The position numbers and the translations under genes are program-made. Below, piece after piece: positions 52,832-61,620 of a DNA stretch of 64,000 bases (the stretch's first letter is position 1; every line of letters starts with the position of its first letter). The stretch spans positions 62,001 through 126,000 of the forward strand of contig NZ_JAHXRQ010000011.1 in NCBI RefSeq assembly GCF_019392335.1, read 5' to 3'. The notes under the pieces were generated by a model. The model was not told the origin of the DNA, ran no database searches, and was given only the letters and a program-made list of their open reading frames with translations. This DNA is from Mameliella sp. CS4 (lineage in GTDB: Bacteria; Pseudomonadota; Alphaproteobacteria; Rhodobacterales; Rhodobacteraceae).

Positions 52832-53800
52832 TCACAGCCCCAGTTCGGCGGCCAGGTCCTCCGGCGTCATGGCCCCCGCCGCCGCGCCGCTGCGCGCAAG
52901 CCGGGCCGCAAGGGACGTTACGGCCATGTTGAGGGGCGCCTTGCCGCCGTTGCGCCGGGCGATCAGCGCCACCTCGCCATTGAGGTAATCCGTCTCGACC
53001 GACCCCGCCCCGCGCAGGAAGCTCTGCGTGGTGGAGTTGCCGGCCCGGTCGACGCCCTCGACGGGCGCAATCTCCAGCAACGTGCCACGGCGCGGGTCGC
53101 CGTCGCCCATGTCCTGCCAGGAGACACCGGCGTCCCGGAACACGGCCTCGGCCTCCTGACGCAGGGCGGTGGTGATCTCGGGCGCCTTCACGCCCCGCCC
53201 AAGGGCCGCCTCGACGATATTGCCCAGGTTGACGATCAGCTTGCCAAACTTGTTTTCCATCACGGTATCCGTGACGAATGACCGGATGCCGGCGCCGGTC
53301 ATCGCCTCTGCCAACACCTCGTCCGACGCGTCCGACCCACCCGGATAACGGCCGATGTCGAAGACGCCGTAGTTGGGACGGCCGAAACAGATCGCTTCGT
53401 CTGCCGCGATGTATTCGGCTGGCAGCATCACGTTGATCCCGTGCACATTGTCGAAGAACCGCAGGGCAAGGTCCTCGTTCGCGACACCGTTCTGCATGCA
53501 GAAGACCGGTTGAGAGACATAGCCAGCGGCACGCAGGTCGCCCAGGGCCGCGGCGCTGTCCTGGCTTTTGGTCGCCAGCAGAATCATGTCATCTTCGCGC
53601 GGCGTCAGCTCTGTCGCCTGCTCGACCAGGGCCAGCGGCACCCGCTGTTCGCCCTGGTGGCCGCGCAACAAAAGGCCCTTGTCACGCACAGCGGCCAGCC
53701 GCCGCCCGCGCGCCACGCCGATCACCTCTTGCCCAGCCAGGGCAAGCGCCGCCCCGACGACCCCGCCAACGGCCCCGACCCCGAAAATCACCACCCTCAT
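52832..53800 (-). CDS. Ketopantoate reductase-like NADPH enzyme (ApbA/PanE family)
   Basis: 322 residues from ATG 53800; the open frame continues upstream but that part is antisense to the PIG-L gene. Rossmann GVGAVGGVVGAALALAG is at about 7-23, and the family motif MENKFGKLIVNLGN is near 193. The family reduces ketopantoate in pantothenate synthesis, but many members act on other 2-keto acids. The gene lies convergent to the GS-like gene, so it may belong to the same catabolic island. Function within the family is uncertain. Confidence 0.85.
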   Translation of the reverse strand: MRVVIFGVGAVGGVVGAALALAGQEVIGVARGRRLAAVRDKGLLLRGHQGEQRVPLALVEQATELTPREDDMILLATKSQDSAAALGDLRAAGYVSQPVFCMQNGVANEDLALRFFDNVHGINVMLPAEYIAADEAICFGRPNYGVFDIGRYPGGSDASDEVLAEAMTGAGIRSFVTDTVMENKFGKLIVNLGNIVEAALGRGVKAPEITTALRQEAEAVFRDAGVSWQDMGDGDPRRGTLLEIAPVEGVDRAGNSTTQSFLRGAGSVETDYLNGEVALIARRNGGKAPLNMAVTSLAARLARSGAAAGAMTPEDLAAELGL

Positions 53801-54076
53801 AACCGTCTCTCCCGTCCGCGTTCCGGGCGCGAGCATGGGGCGCTGAACCAGGGGGCGCAAGTCCGGCCACGGGTGGCTTGGCCACTGTGGACCACATTGT
53901 TTCGAAAACCGTGATACAGTGTTTCCATGCGCTCCAAAACCACCTGCACAACCGATGCGTGAAAGCTGGTAACCTCGGCTTGGTTTCGGTCCGATTGGCG
54001 GCTCCCGGCCGGGGTATTCCGGGAAATGACAACCTCTGGACGGTGCAACGCCGTGTAGGGCCAAGGGAGAAATGCC

Positions 54077-56503
54077 ATGCCACCTCTCGGGATCACGGGA
54101 TCGCTGGACGAGATCGAGGATGTGACCGGAGCATTCGAGATCGAGGTGGTCGTGCGTTTCGACGACCTCGACGCGGGCTATTGGCAACGCGTCTTCGACT
54201 TTGGCGACGGGCCGAACAGCAACAACCTGCTGCTGACGCAATATGAGAACACCAACACGCTGATGTTCGTCCTCTACCAGGATGGACAGGCCTACCGCGT
54301 CACGGCACCAGAGGCGATCGTCGAGGGAGAAACCGCCACCTGGAACGTCGGCTTCGCGGCTGATGGCACCATGTGGATCGACAAGAATGGTCTCCGCTTG
54401 GCCGAGGCGCCGGGCGTGGTTCCGACGGAAACCGCACGGCTCAACGAATTGCTGGGAGAGTCGAACTGGGCGGACGATACGCCTCTGGACGGTGCGATTT
54501 TGGGCATAGACGTGACCAACGCCGGCGACGCCGTGGACGGCGGGCGCCTGAACATGCCCGAACAGATCGGCGGGGCCTTTCAACTGGATGTCGTCACCCG
54601 GTTCGACGACCTCGACGCCGCCCAGGACCAGACCGTCTTCGATTTTGGCGGGGACGGACCCGAAGGCGCGATCCGGCTGCAACAGGTGGGCACCTCCGAC
54701 GCCCTGCGCTTTTCGATCGTTCAGGATGGGATCACCCACGAGATCACCGCCGAGGGCGCCCTGGTCGAGGGGGACTACGCGGTCTGGTCCGTCGGGATCG
54801 ACGCGGACGGGCGCATGTGGCTGGAAAAGGACGGTCTGCTGCTTGCCGAGGGCGCGGGGGTGGTGCCGGCGGATGTGGACAGGGGACTTCTCATGGTCGG
54901 CAGCCCTGCCGGATCCGATGGCGGAGCACTTGACGGCGTTGTGCTGGACCTGACGGTGACACAGGGGACAAGCGATCCGGTTGATCCCGTCGACCCGGTG
55001 GACCCAACCGACCCAGTTGATCCGGTGGTCCCGGTTGATCCGGTTGATCCCGTTGATCCTGTCGACCCGATAGAGCCTGTCGAAGGCCCGCAACAGATCG
55101 ACGGGGCCTTCCGGATCGACGCAACCGTGCGTTTCGATGACATCGAAGGCGGTTACTGGCAGCGCGTCATCGACTTTGGCGACGGCCCGGCGACGAACAA
55201 CATCCTCTTTACCCAGATCGAGAACACCTCAGGCATCATGCTGGAACTCTGGCAGGACGGCGAGGTCTATCGCGTCGTGGCCGAGGCGGCCATCGTGGAA
55301 GGTGAAACCGCCGACTGGAGTTTCGGCATCGACGAGACCGGCCTGATGTGGATCGACAAGGACGGTGTGCGACTGGCAGAGGAACAGGGTGTGGTTCCGG
55401 CGGACGTGGATCGTGCCAACCTGCTGGTGGGCAGTTCCAACTGGGCCGGGGATTCACCGCTGATCGGCCAGATCGACGGGCTGACCGTCCTCAATGGGGT
55501 CGACCCCACCGATCCCACGGTCCCGACCGACCCAACAGATCCTACAGATCCGGTCGATCCTGTGGATCCGACCGATCCCACCACCCCCGAACCGCCGATC
55601 ACCGGTAGCGGCGACATGGTGATCGTTGCGCACCAGGACGACGACCTGCTGTTCATGAACCCGACGCTGGACACGCTGATCGACGGCGAAGAGCCCGTGA
55701 CCACCATCTACCTGACCGCCGGGGATGCCGGGCGAGGAGAAGAGTACTGGGCCGGGCGCGAAGCGGGGGAAAAGGCGGCCTATGGCCACATGGCCGGGTC
55801 CGATGACTGGGTGGATGAAACCGTCAGCGTGACCATCGGGGACACGACCTACGAGGTGGCCAGTTCCTACCTTGCCGACGATCCCGACGTGCGCCTGTAT
55901 TTCCTGCGCCTGCCGGACGGGTTCGGGGATGGCAGCGGCTCGGCCACCTACGGCTACCAGAGCCTTGAGCAACTGGCCGGGGGCGAGATCGACAGCGTGA
56001 CGGCGGTGGACGGCAGCGCCACCTATACCTCGGAGGACCTGACCGGGCTTCTGACCGCGCTGATGGAACGGCACACGCCCGACCACATCCATATCCAGGA
56101 CCACACCAGCGACCTGTCCGACATCGAGCATTCCGACCACCTGACCACGGCGGCCTATGCAACAGATGCCGTGGCCGACTACAACGCCGACCTCACGGTG
56201 ACGAGCTATGTCGGCTATGCATCCTGGGGGCTGGAAGAGAACCTGACCCCCGATGAGCAGACCGTCGTCGAGAGCACCTTTGACAGTTACGCCGCCTATG
56301 ATCCGCTGGTCTTTGGCAGCGATGGCGCGCTGATCGGATCTTATGTCGACTGGGTTCAGCGCGAATACGTGGCCGACGAATACCAGCTGACGGCCACCGA
56401 TCCGGAGGGCGCCACCCTGTACGATGCCCTTATGCGGACGCCAGAAGCCACCGAGCCGCCCCCGGAAGAGCCCGCGCCAGAAGAGATCGACCTGGTGATC
56501 TGA
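54077..56503 (+). CDS. Multidomain protein: three beta-rich repeats plus PIG-L deacetylase domain
   Basis: 808 residues. Three similar domains at about 5-150, 165-290 and 338-475 share FDD(L/I)-x-G-YWQRVxDFGDGP and a MWIDK/MWLEKDG-x-LAE core, resembling LamG/concanavalin-like folds. Asp-Pro linkers lie at 299-335 and 475-508. A C-terminal PIG-L domain starts at about 512, with the AHxDDD motif at His519-Asp523 and the HSDH motif at His685-His688. It ends in a Pro/Glu tail. There is no signal peptide, so export by another route or a cytoplasmic life is open. PIG-L enzymes deacetylate N-acetylglucosamine-like sugars; substrate unknown. Confidence 0.82.
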   Translation: MPPLGITGSLDEIEDVTGAFEIEVVVRFDDLDAGYWQRVFDFGDGPNSNNLLLTQYENTNTLMFVLYQDGQAYRVTAPEAIVEGETATWNVGFAADGTMWIDKNGLRLAEAPGVVPTETARLNELLGESNWADDTPLDGAILGIDVTNAGDAVDGGRLNMPEQIGGAFQLDVVTRFDDLDAAQDQTVFDFGGDGPEGAIRLQQVGTSDALRFSIVQDGITHEITAEGALVEGDYAVWSVGIDADGRMWLEKDGLLLAEGAGVVPADVDRGLLMVGSPAGSDGGALDGVVLDLTVTQGTSDPVDPVDPVDPTDPVDPVVPVDPVDPVDPVDPIEPVEGPQQIDGAFRIDATVRFDDIEGGYWQRVIDFGDGPATNNILFTQIENTSGIMLELWQDGEVYRVVAEAAIVEGETADWSFGIDETGLMWIDKDGVRLAEEQGVVPADVDRANLLVGSSNWAGDSPLIGQIDGLTVLNGVDPTDPTVPTDPTDPTDPVDPVDPTDPTTPEPPITGSGDMVIVAHQDDDLLFMNPTLDTLIDGEEPVTTIYLTAGDAGRGEEYWAGREAGEKAAYGHMAGSDDWVDETVSVTIGDTTYEVASSYLADDPDVRLYFLRLPDGFGDGSGSATYGYQSLEQLAGGEIDSVTAVDGSATYTSEDLTGLLTALMERHTPDHIHIQDHTSDLSDIEHSDHLTTAAYATDAVADYNADLTVTSYVGYASWGLEENLTPDEQTVVESTFDSYAAYDPLVFGSDGALIGSYVDWVQREYVADEYQLTATDPEGATLYDALMRTPEATEPPPEEPAPEEIDLVI
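54974..55081 (+). repeat. Tandem Asp-Pro-Val codons, linker 1
   Basis: About twelve repeats of a 9-base unit (GATCCGGTT and variants) encoding DPV/DPT. Codon choice varies (GTT, GTC, GTG), so it is not a simple recent slip. A similar linker lies at 55502-55594. Confidence 0.8.
55502..55594 (+). repeat. Tandem Asp-Pro-Thr/Val codons, linker 2
   Basis: About ten 9-base units encoding DPT and DPV between the third beta-rich domain and the PIG-L domain. It probably gives a stiff, acidic spacer. Confidence 0.8.
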
Positions 56504-56580
56504 CCGCATCGGCCCCGACGCGAAGGGATGACCCCGCACGTGGAATCGGCGTAGCCTCGGGCCGAAGACCGGAGGCCCCA

Positions 56581-57279
56581 ATGTCCTATACGCTGCTCTA
56601 CTGGCCCATCCCCTTTCGGGGCCATGTTCCACGTTTCATCCTTTCCCAGGCGGGCGCGGAGTGGGACGAGCCCGGGTTTGACGCCGTCCTGGCGGCCAAA
56701 ACCGCCCCACCGGAGGAGCAGCCGACACCGTTCATCGGACCGCCCGTGCTGATCGACCATGACACTGGTCGGGCGCTGTCGCAAATGCCCGCCATCTGCA
56801 TGTACCTGGGGCGCAAACACGGCCTGTCACATGACCCCGACATGGACCTGCGGCTGCTTTGCGATGCCTCGGATATCCTGCTGGAGATCACCTGCCATCA
56901 TGGCGCGACCATGTGGACGCGGGACAGCTGGACCGCCTTCCGGAGGGATCGCCTGCCGCGATGGATGCGGGGACATGAACGGCTGGTGACAGAAACGGGG
57001 GTCTCGGGAGCGGGCGGATACATGTCCGGAGCAGAGGCGCCGGGCCTGTCCGATCTTGTGCTGGCCGCCCTCTGGCACACGATGGTCGATCGGCTGCCAC
57101 CGCTTCGGCCCCTGCTGCATGACACCGCGCCGGTGCTGGCCGCGTTGGTGAACCGGGTGGCCGGCTTGCCCGCCCTGCTGCGTTTGCGCGACGACTGGGC
57201 CGATTGCGCCGATGTCTACTGCGCGGGGCAGATCGAGGCCTCGCTGCTGGAGATGCTGAACGAGGACATGAGAGCATGA
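56581..57279 (+). CDS. Glutathione S-transferase family protein
   Basis: 232 residues. The N-terminal thioredoxin-like domain reads YTLLYWPIPFRGHVPRFILSQAG, with a Trp-Pro in place of the usual Ser/Tyr region, and the GPPVLIDHDTGRALSQMPAICMYLG glutathione site is present. The C-terminal helical domain follows from about 85. The enzyme class conjugates or reduces small molecules with glutathione; the substrate is unknown. The stop overlaps the next start (ATGA), so the pair is coupled. Confidence 0.86.
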   Translation: MSYTLLYWPIPFRGHVPRFILSQAGAEWDEPGFDAVLAAKTAPPEEQPTPFIGPPVLIDHDTGRALSQMPAICMYLGRKHGLSHDPDMDLRLLCDASDILLEITCHHGATMWTRDSWTAFRRDRLPRWMRGHERLVTETGVSGAGGYMSGAEAPGLSDLVLAALWHTMVDRLPPLRPLLHDTAPVLAALVNRVAGLPALLRLRDDWADCADVYCAGQIEASLLEMLNEDMRA

Positions 57280-57656
57280 GCACATTCGACGAGGACCTGT
57301 TCCTGAAGGGGCTGGAGCAACGCAGGGGAACGCTGGGCGCGGACTACGTCGACCGGAACCTGGCCGCAGCCGATGACTTTACCCGCCCCTTTCAGGAGGC
57401 GATGACCGCCTGGTGCTGGGGGTTTGGCTGGGGCGACGACGTGATCGACGCCAAGACGCGGAGCATGATGAACCTTGCCATGATCGGCGCGCTGGGAAAG
57501 ATGCAGGAATGGGAGACCCACTGCCGGGGCGCCCGGACAAACGGCGTCTCCTGGGAGGAGATCCGCGCCATCATCCATGTCGTCGGAATCTACTGCGGCG
57601 TGCCGCAGGCGCTGGAGTGTTTTCGCGTGGCACGCCGCGTGATGGAGGCCGAATAG
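57276..57656 (+). CDS. Carboxymuconolactone decarboxylase-family protein
   Basis: 126 residues from ATG 57276, coupled to the GST stop. The CMD/AhpD-like fold is visible: YVDRNLAAADDFTRPFQEAMTAWCWGFGW then LDAKTRSM, ALGKMQEWETHCRGARTNGVS and VGIYCGVPQALECFRVA. The protein has several cysteines, but not a clear CxxC. Together with the GST it may act in breakdown of an aromatic or thiol-conjugated compound. The role is not fixed. Confidence 0.86.
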   Translation: MSTFDEDLFLKGLEQRRGTLGADYVDRNLAAADDFTRPFQEAMTAWCWGFGWGDDVIDAKTRSMMNLAMIGALGKMQEWETHCRGARTNGVSWEEIRAIIHVVGIYCGVPQALECFRVARRVMEAE

Positions 57657-57669
57657 ACCCTGCGCGCCA

Positions 57670-58140
57670 TCACGGCTTGCAGGTCTGGGCAATGGTGACA
57701 ACCACCCCTTCCGAGGACAGGTACTCTGCCAGGTCCGACGATGGCAGGGCAAAATCCGTCTTCACCTTGGGCGAGGCCGCCTCACCCGAGGGATTGGCCC
57801 AGATGATGAAGGTATTCATGCCAATTGCTTTAATGCCAATGACCTGCCCACAGGCATTGATCAATGGGCCACCGCTGTTGCCCTGATGAACCTCTGTGGA
57901 ATGGGCAAAGACCTCGTGCCCGTCCGCCTGCGGCGGGGCGTCGATCAACTTTCTGACCGAGGTGCGGAAGGCATCCAGTTGCAGACCGTCTTCGGCGCAG
58001 ATCACGGTCATGCCCAGGTCACGCAGCTTTTTGCGTTTCGGCTTCCTCGTTGTCGAGGATCGCCTTGGTCGCTTTCTGGCGGGTCTGTTCGGCGGCCGAA
58101 GCAGTGGGCAGAGATGTCGCGTAGGTTGGCGGCGGCGATC
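57670..58140 (-). pseudogene. Decayed trypsin-like serine protease, C-terminal remnant
   Basis: The 113-codon frame 57670-58011 encodes the C-terminal half of a trypsin-like (S1/S2 type) protease with the catalytic-serine motif HQGNSGGPLIN and the QVIGIKAIG strand. Upstream, another frame (about 58023-58140) reads like protein, with EQTRQKATKAILDNEEAETQ. The two join cleanly if one base is removed from the five-base T run at 58028-58032, giving EETQK-LRDLG continuity. No room remains for the His and Asp of the triad before the TetR gene. Probably a pseudogene; a sequencing error in the run would only restore part of it. Confidence 0.65.
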
Positions 58141-58221
58141 AGGCCTTATCGCTCCCCGAACCGCGCCTGCGTCCCCCTGCGGCTGGGAATCTATTTTCGC
58201 GGGCCCCTTCCGCGATGTGGT

Positions 58222-58863
58222 CTACCCGGCCAGATCGGCATCCCCGTGTTTCGCCCCGAAGCGCGCCAGTTCGCGCGGGTCCGGCGCCTGGCCGGTGAAG
58301 GCTTTCACATAGTTGGGAATCCGCGCCAGGCGCAGGCCGACGTCCTCCTGTACCTGCATCGAGATATACCCGATCTGGACCAGGTACATCGTGCGCGCCC
58401 GAACGTCAGCTTCGCCCGGATCGAATCCGAAGCGCTCGAACATCCTCCGAATGGCCGAAAGACGCAGGTCGTCAGTGGCGTTCACCTTTGCCGCAATGGT
58501 ATCGGACTGATGCGCCCACCCCCGCACCGCAAGGTCCAGACGCGGCTCGAATCCGCCGCCGGGCAGAAAGATCCCGATCACCGAGAGCGCCGCCTCGGTG
58601 ATCGTCTCTGCAAAGGCCTCTGTCGCCTGGACGAGACACCGGGTGTTGATCTTGTCCCAGTCATCCAGCAGCGCCTGCAGCAGGGCCTCCCTGTCGTCGA
58701 AGAACCAGTAGAAACTGGTCCGCGACAGGCCAAGCCGACTGGCCAGCGGCTGGATCTTCACCGCGTCGATGCCCGAGGCGATAAAGGCCTCGCGCGCCGC
58801 ATCGAGCCATAGCTCACGCGATCCCCGCCACCCTTTCGGTTTCTCGTCCGTATCCTGCGTCAT
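58222..58863 (-). CDS. TetR-family transcriptional regulator
   Basis: 213 residues from ATG 58863. The N-terminal HTH is WLDAAREAFIASGIDAVKIQPLASRLGLSRTSFYWFFDDREALL at about 18-62. The C-terminal domain would bind a ligand. It is divergent from the DgcA-like dehydrogenase gene over a 116-base gap with two short inverted repeats, so it probably represses that gene and itself. The ligand may be the methylated amine substrate. Confidence 0.9.
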   Translation of the reverse strand: MTQDTDEKPKGWRGSRELWLDAAREAFIASGIDAVKIQPLASRLGLSRTSFYWFFDDREALLQALLDDWDKINTRCLVQATEAFAETITEAALSVIGIFLPGGGFEPRLDLAVRGWAHQSDTIAAKVNATDDLRLSAIRRMFERFGFDPGEADVRARTMYLVQIGYISMQVQEDVGLRLARIPNYVKAFTGQAPDPRELARFGAKHGDADLAG

Positions 58864-58913
58864 GGCGAACCTTCTAGCAGCAGGACCGGGGCGCCACAAG
58901 AAAACTCGACATG

Positions 58914-58937
58914 TGTGAACACAAACTTGACACAAGT
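58914..58937. promoter_or_regulatory. Candidate TetR operator region
   Basis: TGTGAACACA (58914-58923) and ACTTGACACAAGT (58925-58937) are adjacent inverted repeats. The second contains TTGACA, a possible -35. They sit between the TetR gene and the dehydrogenase gene, so occupancy would affect both. Confidence 0.5.
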
Positions 58938-58979
58938 GAACATTCAGGGCATCGCTGCCTCGTCAACAGCGGAGGCCCC

Positions 58980-61025
58980 ATGTCCAACGATCCCCTTCTG
59001 CAGCCGTACCAGCTCAAGCACCTGACGCTGCGCAACCGCATCATGACCACCAGTCACGAACCGGCCTACCCCGAGGACGGGATGCCCAAGGACCGCTATA
59101 CCGCCTATCATGCGGAACGGGCCAAGGCGGGCGTGGCCCTGACCATGACGGCCGGCTCTGCCGCCGTGTCCAAGGACAGCCCCCCGGTCTTCAACAACGT
59201 GCTGGCCTACAAGGACGAGGTCGTGCCGTGGATCCGCAACCTGACCGATGCCTGCCACGAACACGGCAGCGCGGTGATGATCCAGCTGACGCACCTGGGC
59301 CGCCGCACCGCCTGGAACAAGGGCGACTGGCTGCCTTCTGTTTCCTCCTCCAAGCACCGTGAACCCGCGCACCGCGCCTTTCCAAAGCTGGCCGAGGACT
59401 GGGACATCGAGCGCATCATCACCGATTTCGCCGATGCGACCGAACGGATGCAGGCGGGCGGCATGGACGGGGTGGAACTGCAGGTCTACGGCCACCTGCT
59501 CGACCAGTTCTGGTCGCCGCTCACCAATGACCTCGACGGTCCCTATGGCGGCCGGACGCTCGAGTCCCGGATGCAATTGCTGAACGACGTGCTGGACGGC
59601 ATCCGCAAGCGGGTGGGCAATGAGTTCATCGTCGGCCTGCGCTATACCGCCGACGAGGCCGAGGCCGGTGGCATCACCCCCGAGGAAGGCATCCAGATTT
59701 CCAAACGGCTTGCCGCCGGGGGGAAGGTCGATTTCCTGAACGTCATTCGCGGCCGCATCCACACCGATCCGGCGATGACCGACGTGATACCGGTGCAGGG
59801 CATGAAGAACGCGCCGCACCTCGACTTTGCGGGCGCGGTCAAGAAGGCCACCGGAATGCCCACCTTCCACGCCGCCAAGATCCCCGACGTGGCCACCGCG
59901 CGCCACGCCGTTGCGGCTGGCCTGCTGGACATGGTCGGCATGACCCGCGCCCACATGGCCGACCCGCATGTGGTGAAGAAGATCATCGAGGGGCGCGAGG
60001 ACGATATTCGCCCCTGCGTTGGCGCGACCTACTGCCTCGACCGGATCTATGGCGCGGGTGAGGCGCTGTGCATCCACAACCCCGCCACCGGACGCGAGCT
60101 GACCATGCCGCACACGATCGCGCCTGCCGCCGACCGCAAGAAGGTGGTGATCGTTGGCGCCGGTCCTGCCGGTCTTGAGGCCGCCCGCGTCGCCGCCGAG
60201 CGCGGCCACGATGTGACGGTGCTCGAGGCCCAGCCCGATCCCGGCGGCCAGGTGCGCCTGACCGCGCAGAACCCGCGCCGGCGCGAGATGATCTCGATCA
60301 TCGACTGGCGCATGGCCCAATGCGCGGCGCGGGACGTCGCGTTCCACTTCAACACCTGGGCCGAGGCCGAGGACGTGACCGCGCTGAACCCGGACGTGGT
60401 CATCGTCGCCACCGGCGGCATGCCCAACACCGAACTCTTCGAGAGCGGCAAGGAGCAGGATCTGGTCGCCTCCGCCTGGGATATCATCGCGGGCGACGTA
60501 AAGCCCGGCCAGAACGTCCTGATCTACGACGAAAGCGGCGATCACCCGGGGCTGATGGCTGCCGAGGTCGCCGCCAATGCCGGTGCCACGGTCGAGGTGA
60601 TGACCCCGGACCGGACCTTTGCGCCCGATATCATGGCGATGAACCTGGTGCCCTACATGCGCGCCCTGCAGGACAAGGACGTGACCTTCACCGTCACCCG
60701 CCGCCTGCTGGACGTGCTGCGCGACGGCAACGAGTTGAAAGCCGTGATCGGCACGGATTACAGCGATCTCAGGACAGAGAAGCGCTATGATCAGGTGGTG
60801 GTGAACTATGGCACCTTGCCGATGGACGAGCTTTATTTCGACCTGAAACCGCTGTCCTCGAATGGTGGGGCCGTGGACTACGACGCGCTGATCGACGGCC
60901 AGACGCAGACCGTGACCCGCGGCCCGGCGGACGGTTTCCAGCTGTTCCGCATTGGGGACGCCGTCAGCGCCCGCAACACGCACGCGGCGATCTATGACGC
61001 GCTGCGGCTGGTGAAGGATATCTGA
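58980..61025 (+). CDS. DgcA/StcD-like flavin-dependent N-demethylase (NADH:flavin oxidoreductase family)
   Basis: 681 residues from ATG 58980, after GGAGGCCCC. The N-terminal part (about 1-370) is an old-yellow-enzyme TIM barrel (LKHLTLRNRIMTTSHEPAY, IQLTHLGRR, VELQVYGHLLDQFWSP). The iron-sulfur region has only three cysteines: 346, 352 and 364 (RPCVGATYC...ALC). The C-terminal part holds FAD/NAD modules (VVIVGAGPAGLEAA at about 390). Relatives demethylate dimethylglycine or N-methylproline. The proximity to soxAG and the TetR regulator supports methylamine-type catabolism. Confidence 0.88.
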   Translation: MSNDPLLQPYQLKHLTLRNRIMTTSHEPAYPEDGMPKDRYTAYHAERAKAGVALTMTAGSAAVSKDSPPVFNNVLAYKDEVVPWIRNLTDACHEHGSAVMIQLTHLGRRTAWNKGDWLPSVSSSKHREPAHRAFPKLAEDWDIERIITDFADATERMQAGGMDGVELQVYGHLLDQFWSPLTNDLDGPYGGRTLESRMQLLNDVLDGIRKRVGNEFIVGLRYTADEAEAGGITPEEGIQISKRLAAGGKVDFLNVIRGRIHTDPAMTDVIPVQGMKNAPHLDFAGAVKKATGMPTFHAAKIPDVATARHAVAAGLLDMVGMTRAHMADPHVVKKIIEGREDDIRPCVGATYCLDRIYGAGEALCIHNPATGRELTMPHTIAPAADRKKVVIVGAGPAGLEAARVAAERGHDVTVLEAQPDPGGQVRLTAQNPRRREMISIIDWRMAQCAARDVAFHFNTWAEAEDVTALNPDVVIVATGGMPNTELFESGKEQDLVASAWDIIAGDVKPGQNVLIYDESGDHPGLMAAEVAANAGATVEVMTPDRTFAPDIMAMNLVPYMRALQDKDVTFTVTRRLLDVLRDGNELKAVIGTDYSDLRTEKRYDQVVVNYGTLPMDELYFDLKPLSSNGGAVDYDALIDGQTQTVTRGPADGFQLFRIGDAVSARNTHAAIYDALRLVKDI

Positions 61026-61030
61026 CGACT

Positions 61031-61107
61031 GGCCTTTTGGGGTGCCCGCACCCCAAAAGGCCAACTGACCAGCATACACAAAGGGCGGCCCCGGGGGGCC
61101 GCCCTTT
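61031..61107. terminator. Two strong hairpins after the DgcA-like gene
   Basis: First hairpin 61031-61062: GGCCTTTTGGGGTGC and its complement, 15 bp with a 2-base loop. Second hairpin 61080-61107: AAAGGGCGGCCCC/GGGGCCGCCCTTT, 13 bp. They lie between the plus-strand gene and the convergent acetyltransferase gene. Confidence 0.75.
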
Positions 61108-61173
61108 GCCTGTCGAGGGGCAGCATGATCACGGCCCCATATATCCCCGCCCCGGCGTGGCGGAAAAGCTGGC

Positions 61174-61620
61174 CTACAAGCGCATTCGAAAAAAGACGAC
61201 GCGTTCCGTTTCCTCGAACCCCGTCGCCGCATGGAATGCATGGCTTGTCGTGTTCGCGAGATCCGCGTCGGACCCGAGCTCGGAACATCCGATATCTCGC
61301 GCCCATGATCGGACGGCCTGCAACAACTGACCACCAAGCCCATTGCCGCGATGCGCCGCGCGCACAAAGATCCCCTCCAGGAAAGCGACGGGGATCGTTT
61401 CGCATCCATTTACGTGGTCTCGGCGCAACGCGGCCTCCGCGAAGGCACGGAGACCATTTGGACCATCTTCCTCAAGGAAGGCGATGCAACCCCCGCTGGG
61501 GCACGCAAGCATCTCTGCGATTTCGTCCCGGTGTTCGTCCAGCGGCGTATTCGGCCAAAGCAGGACCCGCAACGCGGCCCATGCTTCGACATCTGCAATG
61601 GTGGCAACCCGTATCGACAT
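61174..61620 (-). CDS. AAC(6')-like GNAT acetyltransferase
   Basis: 148 residues from ATG 61620. The acetyl-CoA loop HRGNGLGGQLL and the AAC(6')-type features ALRVLLWPNTP, RRDHVNGCETIPVAFLEGIFV and HAATGFEETERVVFFR resemble aminoglycoside 6-prime-N-acetyltransferases (the AAC(6')-I branch with YVNGC and FLEGIFV). The substrate could also be another amine, because chromosomal members of this branch are common. It is flanked by two near-identical hairpins (61080 and 61784). Resistance is not shown. Confidence 0.82.
   Translation of the reverse strand: MSIRVATIADVEAWAALRVLLWPNTPLDEHRDEIAEMLACPSGGCIAFLEEDGPNGLRAFAEAALRRDHVNGCETIPVAFLEGIFVRAAHRGNGLGGQLLQAVRSWARDIGCSELGSDADLANTTSHAFHAATGFEETERVVFFRMRL

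Noticed and set aside
53801..55093. Upstream extension of the ketopantoate-reductase-like reading frame
   Set aside because: The added codons are antisense to the PIG-L protein, and the family N-terminus with the Rossmann loop starts at 53800.
54974..55594. Regular short repeats that might suggest a CRISPR array
   Set aside because: Units are 9 bases, in frame, and encode Asp-Pro-Val/Thr linkers; there are no spacers.
58944..61409. Minus-strand open frame of about 820 codons opposite the DgcA-like gene
   Set aside because: Antisense to a conserved enzyme, no ribosome site or family features.
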